Positions 1 through 10,482 of a DNA stretch of 64,000 nt are shown one piece after another. Position 1 is the first letter of the stretch; each line of letters starts with the position of its first letter. The position numbers were made by a program, and so were the translations under genes. Below the pieces are notes generated by a model, which made no database searches, was not told the origin of the DNA, and worked only from the letters and a program-made list of their open reading frames with translations. Source of the DNA: Gossypium raimondii (Eukaryota; Streptophyta; Magnoliopsida; Malvales; Malvaceae); contig NC_068569.1 of NCBI RefSeq assembly GCF_025698545.1, positions 14,012,001-14,076,000 on the forward strand. Direction: 5' to 3'.

Positions 1-379
1 TCAATCAAAACACTTTCATTTCTTTCCATTTACAGGGTAGAAGCGTAAAGCCAAAGGATACTTGATATTTTTGAAAAGCTCCAAAGGAACCTTTCTTGAA
101 GGTTCCATACCAATTTCATCGCTTCTAGTAAGGAGGAGGAATTGAAGTGGTTATCAAGGATCGCCAAGAATTTGTAGTTAGAGTAGGAGTGCTCAAACTT
201 CACCAAGCTAGTAGAATTTTTTGCTTGGTGGAGTGTAAACAGTTCCTCGTTTTTTTTTTCTTTCATCATTCCAATTTAAAAAAAATTTTAATTTTTATAC
301 ACTAAAATGAAAAAACACCGCCACATTTAAAATTTATTTTCTTTCTAATTTTTTTCTGAAAAACCAAACATTTTTAAAG

Positions 380-830
380 TTGCCGAAAAAATGGAGTTTA
401 GGCGCATCATTATAGAAGGAGACACGTTAAGGCTAAGATGAATACTTTTGAAGAATGCCAAATCTTCCTTATTAAAGGAGATGGAAAGAAAGTGACCCAC
501 AACTTGCCAAGCTTAGCTTAAACTTTGCTTATTCAATCCATCTTGTACAACGCTATTAAAGTTTAAGTTATTTGATTAAGTTTTCTTCCAAAAAAAATCT
601 AAACAAAATAATCACAATAAATAATTATATATTCAACATGAGTTGTGCAAAACATAACTCAAACCAACTAAAGGAGCACTTTTTTTATAGCAGAAGCAAT
701 GGAGAACATATTGTGTCTAAGAAAAAAAAATGGCTGTGTAGAAGTGATTTTGGACTCAATCATATAAGCTGGCGTAATAGAGCTTTTGAGGTTTGGATAA
801 TCATAAAAGATAATAGCCGGTAATATTTTC
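380..830 (+). pseudogene. possible degraded LINE-type RNase H remnant
   Basis: Short plus-strand translations recall the RNase H tail of plant LINEs: FRRIIIEGDTL near 390-430 resembles the conserved 'xxVxxEGDS' strand, and IKGDGKKVTHNLPSLA near 470-520 resembles the 'RxxNxxAHxLAxxA' end of that domain. The fragments are separated by stop codons and the spacing is shorter than in intact domains. No endonuclease or reverse transcriptase domain is visible upstream. This is similarity by eye on short, degraded matches, so it may be chance. Confidence 0.35.
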
Positions 831-1350
831 ATGAATTATAAAACTATAAATCTTTATTTCTTTGAAGATATGTATCAATATATTAAAAATTTTAAATATC
901 ATTTAAATTAATCTATTACTTACTATTTAATATGATGTTTAAAATCATTATTATAAAGAAAATACAAATTTAAAGCTTGAAAATAAAATTGTTTAGAAGA
1001 ATTGTCACTAACTAAAACGTAATAAATAATACTGGAAATAATAGAAATCATTCAAATCCTCCTTCAAACGGTTCTACTTTCTTTCCTTTCTATTTTTTAT
1101 TTACTACATTTTTATATTTAATACATATTAAATATTTTCTTCTTTTACCCTTTCTTTTACTTTTTTCTTTCTTTCATTTTGCAGGTGATAACCTGTTTGG
1201 ATTACATTCATTACTTTGGCTATGCTCACCACGGTACTACTTAGAAATACTTCTTGCATTGTCCATATTATTGCTAATGCATTTAAATATCTGCCAACAC
1301 ATTAATTAATACACACAATATTTGTAGCTATAATAAAGGAAAATCCAATT
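831..1350. other. AT-rich intergenic stretch
   Basis: Strongly AT-rich DNA between the possible LINE remnant and the stop codon of the first STIG1-like gene. The last 50-100 bases should hold the 3' UTR of that minus-strand gene. I see no other gene or structured repeat. Confidence 0.5.
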
Positions 1351-1764
1351 TTATGCATAATTGCACATTCCATATACACATGAGCTTCCTTTACCACAGC
1401 TATTGTTGCATCCTCCGCAGTGGTTCTCGTCGAATAATGGGCTCACACACTTCCCTTCACAGCAAATGCTGGAATAGTTACATGTCTTGCCACACCTCCC
1501 ACAGTTGAATTGTTCTGTCTTGAGGTCTACGCATCTTCTGTTGCAGCAAAATAGGCCTTTCATGCTGCAAATTTCAGGCTGTTTGTCGCATGTCAAGAAA
1601 GGACGAAATCCCTGGGTAGGAAACCCACCTGCTCCTCTAAACGAGGCTGCCATTTGGCTATTTCCCAGAGGATGATCAGATTTTTCGCTAGTGATGGCGG
1701 AGAGAGTAATGGCCACTAAGGCCATTACTATAGACAACATAAAGAAGAGGTTCAAGAATTTCAT
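1351..1764 (-). CDS. STIG1: STIG1-like secreted cysteine-rich peptide (copy 1)
   Basis: Intronless gene for a 137-residue protein of the stigma-specific STIG1 family, extracellular cysteine-rich peptides. Tomato STIG1 is known to bind a pollen receptor kinase and promote pollen tube growth; Arabidopsis GRIM REAPER is a relative in cell-death signalling. The sequence shows a hydrophobic signal peptide (about residues 1-25), a variable spacer, then a C-terminal block of paired CC and CxxC motifs, including FNCGRCGKTC and HCGGCNNSC, ending CVYGMCNYA. The start is the first Met ahead of the signal peptide; a TATA-like sequence lies about 90 bases upstream. It is more diverged from copies 2 and 3 than they are from each other, and its flanks do not share their duplicated DNA. 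Stigma or pistil expression is family inference only. Confidence 0.9.
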   Translation of the reverse strand: MKFLNLFFMLSIVMALVAITLSAITSEKSDHPLGNSQMAASFRGAGGFPTQGFRPFLTCDKQPEICSMKGLFCCNRRCVDLKTEQFNCGRCGKTCNYSSICCEGKCVSPLFDENHCGGCNNSCGKGSSCVYGMCNYA

Positions 1765-1854
1765 GTCTTTACGAAGGTAAAATTAAGCTTATGAAATAAG
1801 TGGTGATATAGATATGAATGATTTGGATGGAGAAGAACGCAAGCATGCAGGGTG

Positions 1855-1868
1855 GTATTTATATAGAA
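1855..1868 (-). promoter_or_regulatory. TATA box of STIG1-like copy 1
   Basis: On the minus strand this reads CTATATAAATACC, a near-ideal plant TATA box, about 90 bases before the ATG at 1764. That distance suits a short leader. Assignment is by motif and position only. Confidence 0.6.
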
Positions 1869-2969
1869 AATTTAGTGGTAATCAAGATTTACTACTGCAT
1901 ACTATTAGCATGGTATATGGATCCATAGGAAGCTGCTTTTGGTTAATTTGTGGGTAGTCTGCTCTAATCCAACGAGTATATATAGAAAATTCAAGTAACT
2001 GAAGTTAGGCCTCTTGAATTAATGAAGAAGGCATAATTAGATAATTGAAATTTTGGCCGTAGGTTGGCAGATGAGACTCTTTGTTATCATTTTGATAATA
2101 ACTTAACACTTTCCAGTTCCACGCACCTAGATTCTCAGCTTTTATGTTAAGCTTTGAGTTCTAAATATATTATTGTCTAACAAAAACAAATTGCATACAG
2201 TTTTACTTTCTTTTTTTTGCTAGCCCATACAACACAAAGAACTGCCTTAATAGAAATCAGATTCGAATATAGGCATCCTAAAGTCAAATCCCCTGCCAAC
2301 GAACCACACGCCTCATGCTCTTACAATCAAAGCTATCCTTCCTAAGCCATATATTCCATTGCCTCCATGGACAACTTCTATGATTAATTATCATCAACAA
2401 CAAAGCCGACAGAGCTGACAAAAATAAGTTTTCATCAACTTTCCAGTTTTGTTTGCCAAAATGAAACTAAAGGCTAATATTTGTTCACTGAGTAATTCTC
2501 TCGTAATTTTAATTTTATCCTTTTCCCCTTTCATTTTTGTTCTGTATATATGTATATTTATACTCACAAGTCACAAGTAATGTGTTTGTTTATATTGGAT
2601 GGAAGGGAAAGTGATGGAATTAGCCCTTTACACGATCCTCTTCTTCAACACATGTACATCCTCTCTTTTCTTCCAACAAAAGATGCTGTATACGAATCAG
2701 TGTTTTGTAGGTGGAAAGATTTATGGATTCCAGTCAGAGACCTTCGTTTCCTTTGACGACAACCACTTAACTGATGATGATGGTCATACGGTTAGACGTG
2801 ATCGAGTCCATTCGTGTTTTATTGATCGCGGACATGGAGAATTAAATAGTACTCGGTCAATCACGACAACAACAACAATGTTCATTACTTACGTGAACAA
2901 TCAAATGTTGTGGATATCTTTTATTTCATATTTATGAATACATTAGTCAACAAACAAATGTTGTGGATA
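1869..2969. other. intergenic DNA between STIG1-like copies 1 and 2
   Basis: Holds the upstream region of copy 1 and, near 2970, the start of the duplicated block around copy 2. A 112-codon plus-strand open frame (2599-2937) has no recognisable domain, a low-complexity Thr run and no visible promoter, so I do not call it a gene. Confidence 0.5.
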
Positions 2970-3165
2970 TCTTTTCAAATAGTAACATGAAATCATTGAA
3001 ACAATAATTAAATTTAAATTAAAAAATAACTACATCTAGCGAAACCCAACACCAAGTTGTGAAGGCTCGCCCTTATTTATTATTGGTAATTTCAATGACT
3101 ATATACGACATAAACATGCTAGTCATTTAATCAAATATCTCACAGAGGGAAATCTGCCAGAGTTT

Positions 3166-3609
3166 CTACGCATAGCTGCACATCCCATACAGACATTTAC
3201 TTCCTTTCGTGCATCTATTGTAGCAATCCCCACAATGCAGTCTGTTGGACATTGGATTCACACACTTCCCTTTGCAGCAAATCTCCGAGTACTTACACTT
3301 CTTACCACACTTCCCGCAGTTGAACCTGTCCCACATCACATTCACACATTTTCTCTCGCAGCAATCAGGCCCAGGGCTGCCCGCCGCACGACACACTCTC
3401 GGGTATTTGTTACACGTCATCATGCCCCGAGGTTTTTGAGCAAGAAACCGGCTCATAATCCCAACAGAAGTGGGTTCGGCTTGGCTACGATCTCCGTCAC
3501 CATCATTGTCGACAAACAACGGTTCATCGCCAGATGGTGTGGCGGAGAGATTGGTGATGGCCAAGGCCATTAACAAGGCAGACAAAATGAAGATGTGGAG
3601 AGCTTTCAT
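3166..3609 (-). CDS. STIG1: STIG1-like secreted cysteine-rich peptide (copy 2)
   Basis: Intronless 147-residue STIG1-family protein. It has a signal peptide (MKALHIFILSALLMALAIT, residues 1-24 or so), an acidic Asp/Gly-rich pro-region, and a C-terminal domain with 16 cysteines from about residue 65 to the end. The domain holds DCCERKC, FNCGKCGKKC, ICCKGKC, HCGDC and ends CLYGMCSYA. The family is secreted to the apoplast or exudate; disulfides are expected. It is the tandem partner of copy 3, which has the same length and most of the same residues, and both share promoter sequence, so similar expression is likely. A TATA-like CTATAAATTCC lies about 70 bases upstream of the ATG. No break is seen. 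Confidence 0.92.
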   Translation of the reverse strand: MKALHIFILSALLMALAITNLSATPSGDEPLFVDNDGDGDRSQAEPTSVGIMSRFLAQKPRGMMTCNKYPRVCRAAGSPGPDCCERKCVNVMWDRFNCGKCGKKCKYSEICCKGKCVNPMSNRLHCGDCYNRCTKGSKCLYGMCSYA

Positions 3610-3673
3610 GTTTGAGAGGTGATGGAAAAATAATACGATATGCTATGGATAATTGGGTGTGATATTATGCACA

Positions 3674-3684
3674 GGAATTTATAG
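3674..3684 (-). promoter_or_regulatory. TATA box of STIG1-like copy 2
   Basis: Minus-strand CTATAAATTCC about 70 bases upstream of the ATG at 3609. The equivalent site is kept in copy 3. Confidence 0.55.
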
Positions 3685-3940
3685 ACAAAAATGGAGGGTG
3701 ACATTCCATATTAAAAGGCAAAAACAAATTTTTGCATGGTTTGGTTCTGGGCCGAGATTGCTGTTCATGGGGTGGTCCAATTCGACGTGTGTTTTTAAAA
3801 TATTTAAGTAAACTATAAGTTAGGCGTCCCAAGAAAAATTATACCCAAAAATTAGGTGAATTTCATCGGCTTGTATTTCTATGAACAACTATCATTTTCT
3901 TAGCCACTTCATAGTTTATAGGTTGAGTTTTTAGATTTTT

Positions 3941-5124
3941 TTTTTCTGTGTGGTCAACATTCAACTTTTTTTTTCTCAACGTTCATATATAAATGCCAGA
4001 ATATATGTAAAAGGATTTCTTTTTATTCTTCTGAAATATTGATATTTCCATACAAGTAAAAAAAATTACACAGAAAAATTCCTATAAATATATAAGGTTT
4101 TGCTGTAATTGTTTTATATGTTTTACCGTGAAATAAAAAGATTCACAAAAGGATTTAAAATACTGTTATATATTATTATAAAATAAAAAATCATTAAAAT
4201 AAACATATTTGCATCTAAAATTCACTTTATTTATTTCATTCACAATATATAGAATAATGCTTTAACAGTAAAATGGCCCTAAATTATATCCTGATTCCCT
4301 AAAATGTGTTTCCATAAGACAAATTAACTCTTTTATTAATGACGATAAAAACAATAATATGTAGCACGTTCAGTCGATAGTAACTTGGCCAATGGGCAGG
4401 TTTGGAGGAAGAAGAAACAAAATATCAAATTTAATTAATATTTTAGTTATTATTGACTTAATCTGTTACATATATATATTTTTATTTTCACAACTTTTTC
4501 AATTAAAACTGTTGTAAGAGTCAATTACACTCTCTACACATCTTGATTAGCATAATTGAGCAGTGCCAATTACTTCAAGTACTGAGGAAGAATAAAGCAC
4601 AAAAATATTGAATACGTAATTCAATTTTCTTACGCTTGCAGAGTTTTATCTAAATAGATAATCCGTTATTTTAACACATCATACAACAAGTGATGTTACT
4701 AACACTCCTATAAATTTTACCCTTAAAAGACAAAACTTAAATGAGTTACCCTTAAAAGGACAAAAATCAAGTGACTCACGTGATTATTTACAAAATGTAC
4801 TTTGAAAATAAGTTAATAACAAAATAGGTGCTAAATTTCTCAATACACGTACATAAGTCTTTCAATGTATAAGAGATTTAATATTCATTAAGATAAAAGA
4901 CCACTTTAATTTTAAATTCATTTATAATGTGACATTTTGATGATTTTAATCCACTTTTTATGACTTTAATTTTTTTACTTAAAACCACAATGAAATAATA
5001 ACAAAAATCAATGAATTAAATTCTCCAATTTTTTAATGTATCCTTCAACTAATATTTCAATTAAATATTACATTATTTACTCGAAAATATTACTTTTATA
5101 ATAATATTTTCAATTTTTTAGGCT
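3941..5124. other. AT-rich intergenic stretch
   Basis: Lies between duplication unit A and a small foldback element. No open frame of note and no recognisable repeat beyond general AT richness. Confidence 0.5.
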
Positions 5125-5650
5125 TAACGATATATTTAGTCACTAACATTTGCATGTTTTATTAAAATGACCCTAATTGTATTTTTGAGTCTTTTTTGTC
5201 ATCAACCTTTATTTTTCAATCTACTTTTTCTAATGATTTAATGAATAAATTCAAGGTTTCAATTTTTTAAAAGGTTTCAATCTTTCATACATTTGTTTCT
5301 TGAGAAGTTTTTCTATTGAGTTAATTTTTTAGATAATTACTACGCTTATTTTTTTAAATTAAGATTTATTTTTAATTTAATTTATTATTTATTTTATTAT
5401 TTTCCACATGTAATTATCTTATTGGGTTATCTAAGTAATAAATTATATCTTATTAAAATATTCTACATATGAAATTTCACATCATCCCGTTAACTTTTTA
5501 ACGGTATTTTCATTAAATCTGTTAGAAAAGCAGATTGAAAAAAAGAACATAGGTTAATGGCAAAAACAAGACTCAAAAATACAATTAAGGCCATTTTGAC
5601 AAAACATGCAAAAAGTAGTCAATAATTAAAGACAAACATATTTTTCGTTA
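5125..5650. mobile_element. foldback MITE-like element
   Basis: A 0.5-kb element with imperfect terminal inverted repeats of about 120 bases: left arm about 5125-5245, right arm about 5525-5650. Both arms, read inward, start TAACGA and share TTGCATGTTTT, TTAATTGTATTTTTGAGTCT and TTTTCAATCTGC-like blocks. It has no coding capacity, so it is non-autonomous. I could not find a convincing target-site duplication, and the outer ends may be off by a few bases. It sits between the two STIG1 duplication units and so is not part of the duplicated block. Confidence 0.7.
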
Positions 5651-5925
5651 CTTTGATTAAAATATTGATGTAATAGTATTAAACAAATAAGTTGTATGTA
5701 TCAGTATACATATATTCTTTCCAAATAGTTACATGAAAGCAATGAAACGATAATTAATTTTAAATTCAAAAAATAACTACAGCTAGCGAAACCCACACCA
5801 AGCTGTGGTGGCTCGCCTTTATTTGTTCTTAGTAATTTGAATGACTATATAGGGCATCAACATATTCTAGCTGCTAATCATTTGATCAAATATCTCACAA
5901 AAAAAGAGAGGCCCCGCCAGAGTTT

Positions 5926-6369
5926 CTATGCATAGCTGCACATCCCATAAAGACATTTACTTCCTTTGTTGCAGCTGTTGTTGCAACCCCCACAGTGCAG
6001 TCTGTTGGACATCGGATTCACACACTTCCCTTTGCAGCAAATCTCCGAGTACCTACACTTCTTACCACACATTCCGCAGTTGAACCAGTCTGTCTTCACA
6101 TTCACACATCTTTTCTTGCAGCAATCAGGCCCCGCACTGCCCGCCGCACGACACACCCTGGGGTATCTGTCACAAGTCATCGGCGCCCGAGGTTTTTGTG
6201 CAAGAAACCTGCTCGTGAACCCGACGGAAGTTGGTTCATCTTGGCTACGATCTTCGTCACCGTCATTGTGGAAAAATAACGGTTCATCATCAGATGGGGT
6301 AGCGGAGAGATTGGTGATGGTCAAGGCCATTAACAAGGCAAGCATTATGAGGATGTTGAGCGCTTTCAT
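5926..6369 (-). CDS. STIG1: STIG1-like secreted cysteine-rich peptide (copy 3)
   Basis: Intronless 147-residue STIG1-family protein, the same length as copy 2. It has signal peptide MKALNILIMLALLMALTIT, an acidic pro-region rich in Asp and Glu, and a cysteine-rich C-terminus with DCCKKRC, FNCGMCGKKC, ICCKGKC and HCGGCNNSC, ending CLYGMCSYA. An in-frame Met exists 42 codons upstream, but that extension has no counterpart in the other copies, covers the TATA-like sequence and would bury the signal peptide, so I take the Met at 6369. Compared with copy 2, most differences are in the pro-region and between the cysteines, as expected for a young paralogue still under constraint. Confidence 0.92.
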   Translation of the reverse strand: MKALNILIMLALLMALTITNLSATPSDDEPLFFHNDGDEDRSQDEPTSVGFTSRFLAQKPRAPMTCDRYPRVCRAAGSAGPDCCKKRCVNVKTDWFNCGMCGKKCRYSEICCKGKCVNPMSNRLHCGGCNNSCNKGSKCLYGMCSYA

Positions 6370-6419
6370 GCTGGAAAGTTGGTGGAAAATAATACGATAT
6401 GCTATGGACAATTGGGTGT

Positions 6420-6431
6420 GATTTATAGATA
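6420..6431 (-). promoter_or_regulatory. TATA box of STIG1-like copy 3
   Basis: Minus-strand CTATAAAT about 55 bases upstream of the chosen ATG, at the same relative place as in copy 2. Its presence inside the longer open frame supports the downstream start. Confidence 0.5.
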
Positions 6432-6690
6432 AGATTGGAGGTTGACATTTACATAATAAAAGTAAACGAGTTCGTTTTAAAGAAGATTTTTGCATGGTTT
6501 GGTTGTGGGCCGAGACTGCCGTTAGTGGGGTGGTCCAATTCGACGTGTGTTTTTGAAATATTTAAGTAAACTTAGTTAGGTTAGGCGCCCCAAGACCGAA
6601 AAATTAGGTCAATTTCATCTACTTGTATTTTTATCTCTATATATAATTATCATTTTCTCATAATTTTATATTTAGAGTTTTCAGATAAAT

Positions 6691-7628
6691 ATTTTAATTT
6701 GATTTTTTGGTTCCTGTGGTTGAGATTTATATATATAAAAGGATAGATTTTCATACAAATAAAAGTTTCTTTTATAATAAACCATATTATGTTTTTATTT
6801 ATAAATAAGTTCATTTAAAAAAAAAAAGGCATTATATGCCAAGTATTGAATCAGATAGAGAGATGCAAATGGAGCTCCCTTACATGAGACCACTATAATG
6901 TAGTGTTCAAATGTATTAAGAAACTCCGATATTTCAAGCTTGGCTTACAAGAAACCGTTACACAACCACTCAAATAATACCGTTATTATATTAAATTACG
7001 CAACATATATTTATAAATTAATTAATTAATTAATTAATAATTTTTTATTGAAACAGTGAAGTTTAAACTTTAAAAATTATGGTGTTTTAGGGCTAAATTT
7101 TATAATCTAAGTGTAATTTTTAGATTGTATATAAAATATAAAAAAAAACAAAATCAGCATCATAATAAAATTCGATACTTTGTAGAAAAATAAATTTTGG
7201 TTTTTTTTGAATCAATATCCAATTGATGGTGACAAAACTCAATCATAAACTTAAATAATAATTAGATTTATGGCACACGCATAAATCACGATGTGGATGA
7301 AAAAATATTACGCAACAAATATATTTATTAAACATTCACATAAAAAACTCCTTATAATCATATTTTTATTAATTTATTATATAAAATTAACGATTAAAAA
7401 ACCTCCTCCATAAAAATCAAGCAATTAAAAATATTTTCACGTGTGATTTTTCACGTTTATTATTAAATTAAATTTTAAATATCATATTTTTAATTATAGT
7501 AAGTGAAATATATTAACAAATCAATTCAAATATTATAATAGACATATTGAAAGTATTTTTAACATATGTTGATATTCTGTGGTTAATGTAAAGTAACATT
7601 ATTCAACTAATAACTAATTGGGTAAACT
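6691..7628. other. AT-rich intergenic stretch with an AATT microsatellite
   Basis: Non-coding AT-rich DNA. The only distinct element is an (AATT)n run at about 7016-7040. Confidence 0.5.
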
Positions 7629-9049
7629 AAATTAATAGTCACCCAACTATGGATAATATTTTTTGATCACGTAACTATAAAAATAAAGATTTAGTCCTTA
7701 ACATTTTAAGAATTGTTTCTTTTCACCCGATCGTAATTTAACAGAGACATTCTTTTAATTGATTTAATAATAAAGTTAGTCATCAACTTTTTATATTTCC
7801 TGTGAAATTGACTCTAGAATTTTATAAAAATATTAAAACATTTAAAATTTTAACAAATATATATATAAACATTTATATTCTTAACAATTAAAAATTTTTG
7901 GAGAACATTTTAACATTAAAACTGATGGCTGATGTTTCCAGTGCCATTTGTATTTCTATAATGAAAAATGAGACATGGTAAATAATTTGAAGTGTTAAAA
8001 CATCAGTACCAATAGTTCTCAAGTCTCAAATCTAAACAACCTCAAACCAGCCTTTGCAAGAATGTTATTTCACTGTTGTTGCTCCAGAAATGCATTCTCA
8101 TGAATAAGATCTTTTGTCTTTTTATTGCACTGCATGATTTTAACCTCTCTTGTTCACGAACTGCATGGCGAGGCTGATGCTGAAGCCAACTTGGCTATCA
8201 AACTTGCTAGTGAGGTTTGGTTTTAACCATTTTGCTATTTATCATAATCAATTAAATGCTGGATGTTTATGAGATCTTTCTAACCCTTGCAGAAGGTCAA
8301 ATCCAGGAGGAGTTGGTAGAAGTGTTCTGGTTTGTTGTAGAATATATTTACCTATAAAACACAAATAAGTCAAGGATTTTGTTAATCTTTGGCTAAAATT
8401 GTGTTCTTGTGTAGGTGCAAAATTTTGCATTCGAACCCTAGAAGCTGGTATTATTGTCGGCCTTCAAGCTCAGCTCTGCAAAGGAACAATGCAAATACCA
8501 ATTTTAGTGTGTTGTTTGTGGCAGAGGCATGCTAATGGGGTATCAAATTCAAATGGTAAAGCCTTATTCTACATATTGTTGTGGGAACCTAAGATCATCC
8601 ACAGTGAAGGGAAGGGAGTGAGTTCCTTTCTGAGAAATCCATTTAGGTCTAGATTTACCATTATTCAGTGTTATTTTGGGTCCCTCTTCACCGCTCCAGA
8701 TTTCCATTTAAATAAATGTGTTTAATTCTATAGAAAATTGTTCCTACAGAAAATGTGCTTGGAAAATTTTGCAAAGAAATTTTGTTGAAAATTTTAATTG
8801 TTAAGAATACGAATGTTTATGCATATTTGTTAAATTTTTAAATGTTTTATTATTTTATAAAAATTTAGGTCAAATTGACAAAAAAATATAAAAATTAAGG
8901 ATTAACTTTATTATTAAATCAATTAAAAGAATGCCTCCGTTAGAATTTAACATTCGTGTGACTAGAAAAACAATTCCAAAAATGTTAGTGACCAAATCAT
9001 TATTTTTAATAGTTAAATGACCAAACCGAAAATTTAAGTGATAATTAAG
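7629..9049. mobile_element. foldback (Pack-type) transposon with foreign interior
   Basis: Long imperfect terminal inverted repeats: left about 7629-7905, right about 8785-9049. Shared blocks include CTTTTAATTGATTTAATAAT, AAAGTTA, TAAAACATTTAAAA and ATTCTTAACAATTAAAA, in mirrored order. The interior of about 880 bases is less AT-rich than its surroundings and holds stretches that read like exon pieces, for example HGEADAEANLAIKLASE around 8160-8215. No transposase is visible, so the element is non-autonomous. Long arms around gene-like DNA fit a Pack-MULE or foldback element; a target duplication was not found, so the superfamily is open. Confidence 0.65.
8041..8725 (+). pseudogene. gene-fragment cargo inside the foldback element
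   Basis: Between the inverted arms the plus strand holds separate coding-like pieces: HGEADAEANLAIKLASE near 8160-8215, SNPGGVGRSVL near 8298-8330, and a 108-codon open frame at 8399-8725 with GAKFCIRTLEAGIIVG. They lie in different frames with AT-rich gaps that could be old introns. I do not recognise the source gene or genes. Capture from host genes is inferred from composition and position, not from a match. Confidence 0.4.
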
Positions 9050-9365
9050 ATACTTAGAATTTTATTCAGCAATAACTCTATTTTACATCAATAACATTAG
9101 CACAATTTCTATATTAAAACTAGCACAATATTTTTAACTAATAATTATAAATTAAAGTATAATTATTTTTAAATGTGTAATTCTTAAAAATTCAACTTCC
9201 CATAAATTATAATTATTTTTAAATGTATAATTATCACAATTCTATTTTACTTAAATTTTTTATTTTTAAATGTGAATTTAATGATATGTTGGAATATAAA
9301 GGGTATTCTTACTGATTCAAAAAATTTCCAAACCCGTGCTTTTATATAAATTATAGATAATTTTA
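9050..9365. repeat. dispersed repeat copy 1
   Basis: Shares with 39875-40335 the blocks AATAACTCTATTTTA, TAGCACAA and a characteristic end, CAAACCCGTGCTTTTATAT followed by TTATAGATAA (CAAACTCGTGCTTTTATAT in the other copy). It is non-coding. It resembles AT-rich non-autonomous DNA elements whose ends carry a CCCGTGC motif, but I cannot place it in a superfamily. Confidence 0.5.
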
Positions 9366-10482
9366 ACAAAAATTTCATTAAAGTAACAAATAGGATTTTA
9401 ATAAAAAATCAAAATATATGTCAGAAAAGACTATTTAATAAAATAAAAAATGTTTTGATTTTCAGATTTTGACTTCAAAAATTTGCTCAAATCAAAATAT
9501 TTTATTTTATAGAATGTTTGTATTTCCTTGCAGAAATTTGGAAATTTTCATTTTTGAAATTTTCATGAATTTAATAATTTTAAAGAATTTTTATAAATTA
9601 GAATATTTTATATTTCCATTTTAAATTTATCTGAAAAATTGTTCGTTAGTTTTTAAGAGTCGGAAATTTTATTACAACTATATGACAGTATGAAATATAT
9701 ATTTGATAAATTATAATGTAGAATTAAACCAATCATGATCGGACATATGTCATGCGTTGATAAAAATAATTAATGTCTTCAATACTCAATTTGGAATCAT
9801 ATATGAAGTTTTAAAATTAACTATAAAGATTCATAAAACAATTATATGGGGCGGGTGACAGTTTATGAACAATCTTTCAAGTGAGATTATTCAGCCGTCC
9901 ATCAATGAACTTAGTCACTCCCTTTATCCAACTTTTAACCAAAGGAACATGTACATGTTAAACTTCTTTAATTGTAGGCTTCTTTTGGTTATAATCGACA
10001 TCAGATTCAGTCGTTTTGAGGCTCTTCCAAGTTGGTTCATTCCTAGGCTTTTAACAAAATCTAACTTTTTGAAACCCCATATTTTACATGATTCATCATT
10101 TTCTTCATCCCTTGCCAACATTGTTTCCAAAAGAAAACAAACCAGAAAAAGCAAAATCTGCTAAAGAACAGAACAATATCAGGTTGTTTAATGTATTAAA
10201 GGCAAACTAGATTCCCCAATTTGGTAAGAAAGGCATATATTCTCGATAACACAATAACCAAGACTACTTTAAGAAACAAAAAATGTTGTACAACATAGAA
10301 ACATAGATGTGAAACAAGCTCAAGGAATCCCTTTTAGTTTATATAGCACTGCATATGCAATTATTCTTCTTGATTGCTGTTCCATATATACATCTATAAC
10401 AAATTTAACAATCTGCTATTTCAGAATTTAGTTTTCTTTTTTCCCCCCTACTGAATATATTATCTAGAGGCCTATAAAGACC
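9366..10482. other. intergenic DNA upstream of the b561 gene
   Basis: AT-rich, becoming less so after about 9850. Opposing open frames at 9865-10164 (plus) and 9924-10154 (minus) overlap each other and show no domain, so neither is called. The last 200 bases should contain the b561 promoter and leader. Confidence 0.5.

Larger units (their letters stand above)
2970..3940. repeat. tandem duplication unit A (around STIG1-like copy 2)
   Basis: About 1 kb including the gene, roughly 200 bases 3' of it and 330 bases 5' of it, closely matched by 5712-6690. Shared landmarks are CTAGCGAAACCC 3' of the gene, the ATACGATATGCTATGGA leader segment, and GGTGGTCCAATTCGACGTGT in the promoter. The two ATGs are 2,760 bases apart. 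The match outside the coding part shows a segmental tandem duplication rather than a retrocopy. Confidence 0.85.
5712..6690. repeat. tandem duplication unit B (around STIG1-like copy 3)
   Basis: Partner of 2970-3940, in the same orientation. Similarity runs through the 3' flank, the coding region and about 300 bases of promoter, with small indels. See unit A for the shared landmarks. Confidence 0.85.

Noticed and set aside
2599-2937. Plus-strand open frame of 112 codons between the STIG1 genes
   Set aside because: No family resemblance, a Thr run from a simple repeat, and no sign of a promoter or introns that would extend it.
3235-3573. Plus-strand open frames opposite the STIG1 genes
   Set aside because: They are antisense shadows of the conserved minus-strand coding sequence and carry no domain.
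6370-6495. Upstream in-frame extension of STIG1-like copy 3
   Set aside because: It would precede the signal peptide, runs through the TATA-like site, and has no counterpart in copies 1 and 2.
9865-10164. Opposed open frames upstream of the b561 gene
   Set aside because: They overlap on opposite strands, show no domains and probably reflect chance in leader or promoter DNA.
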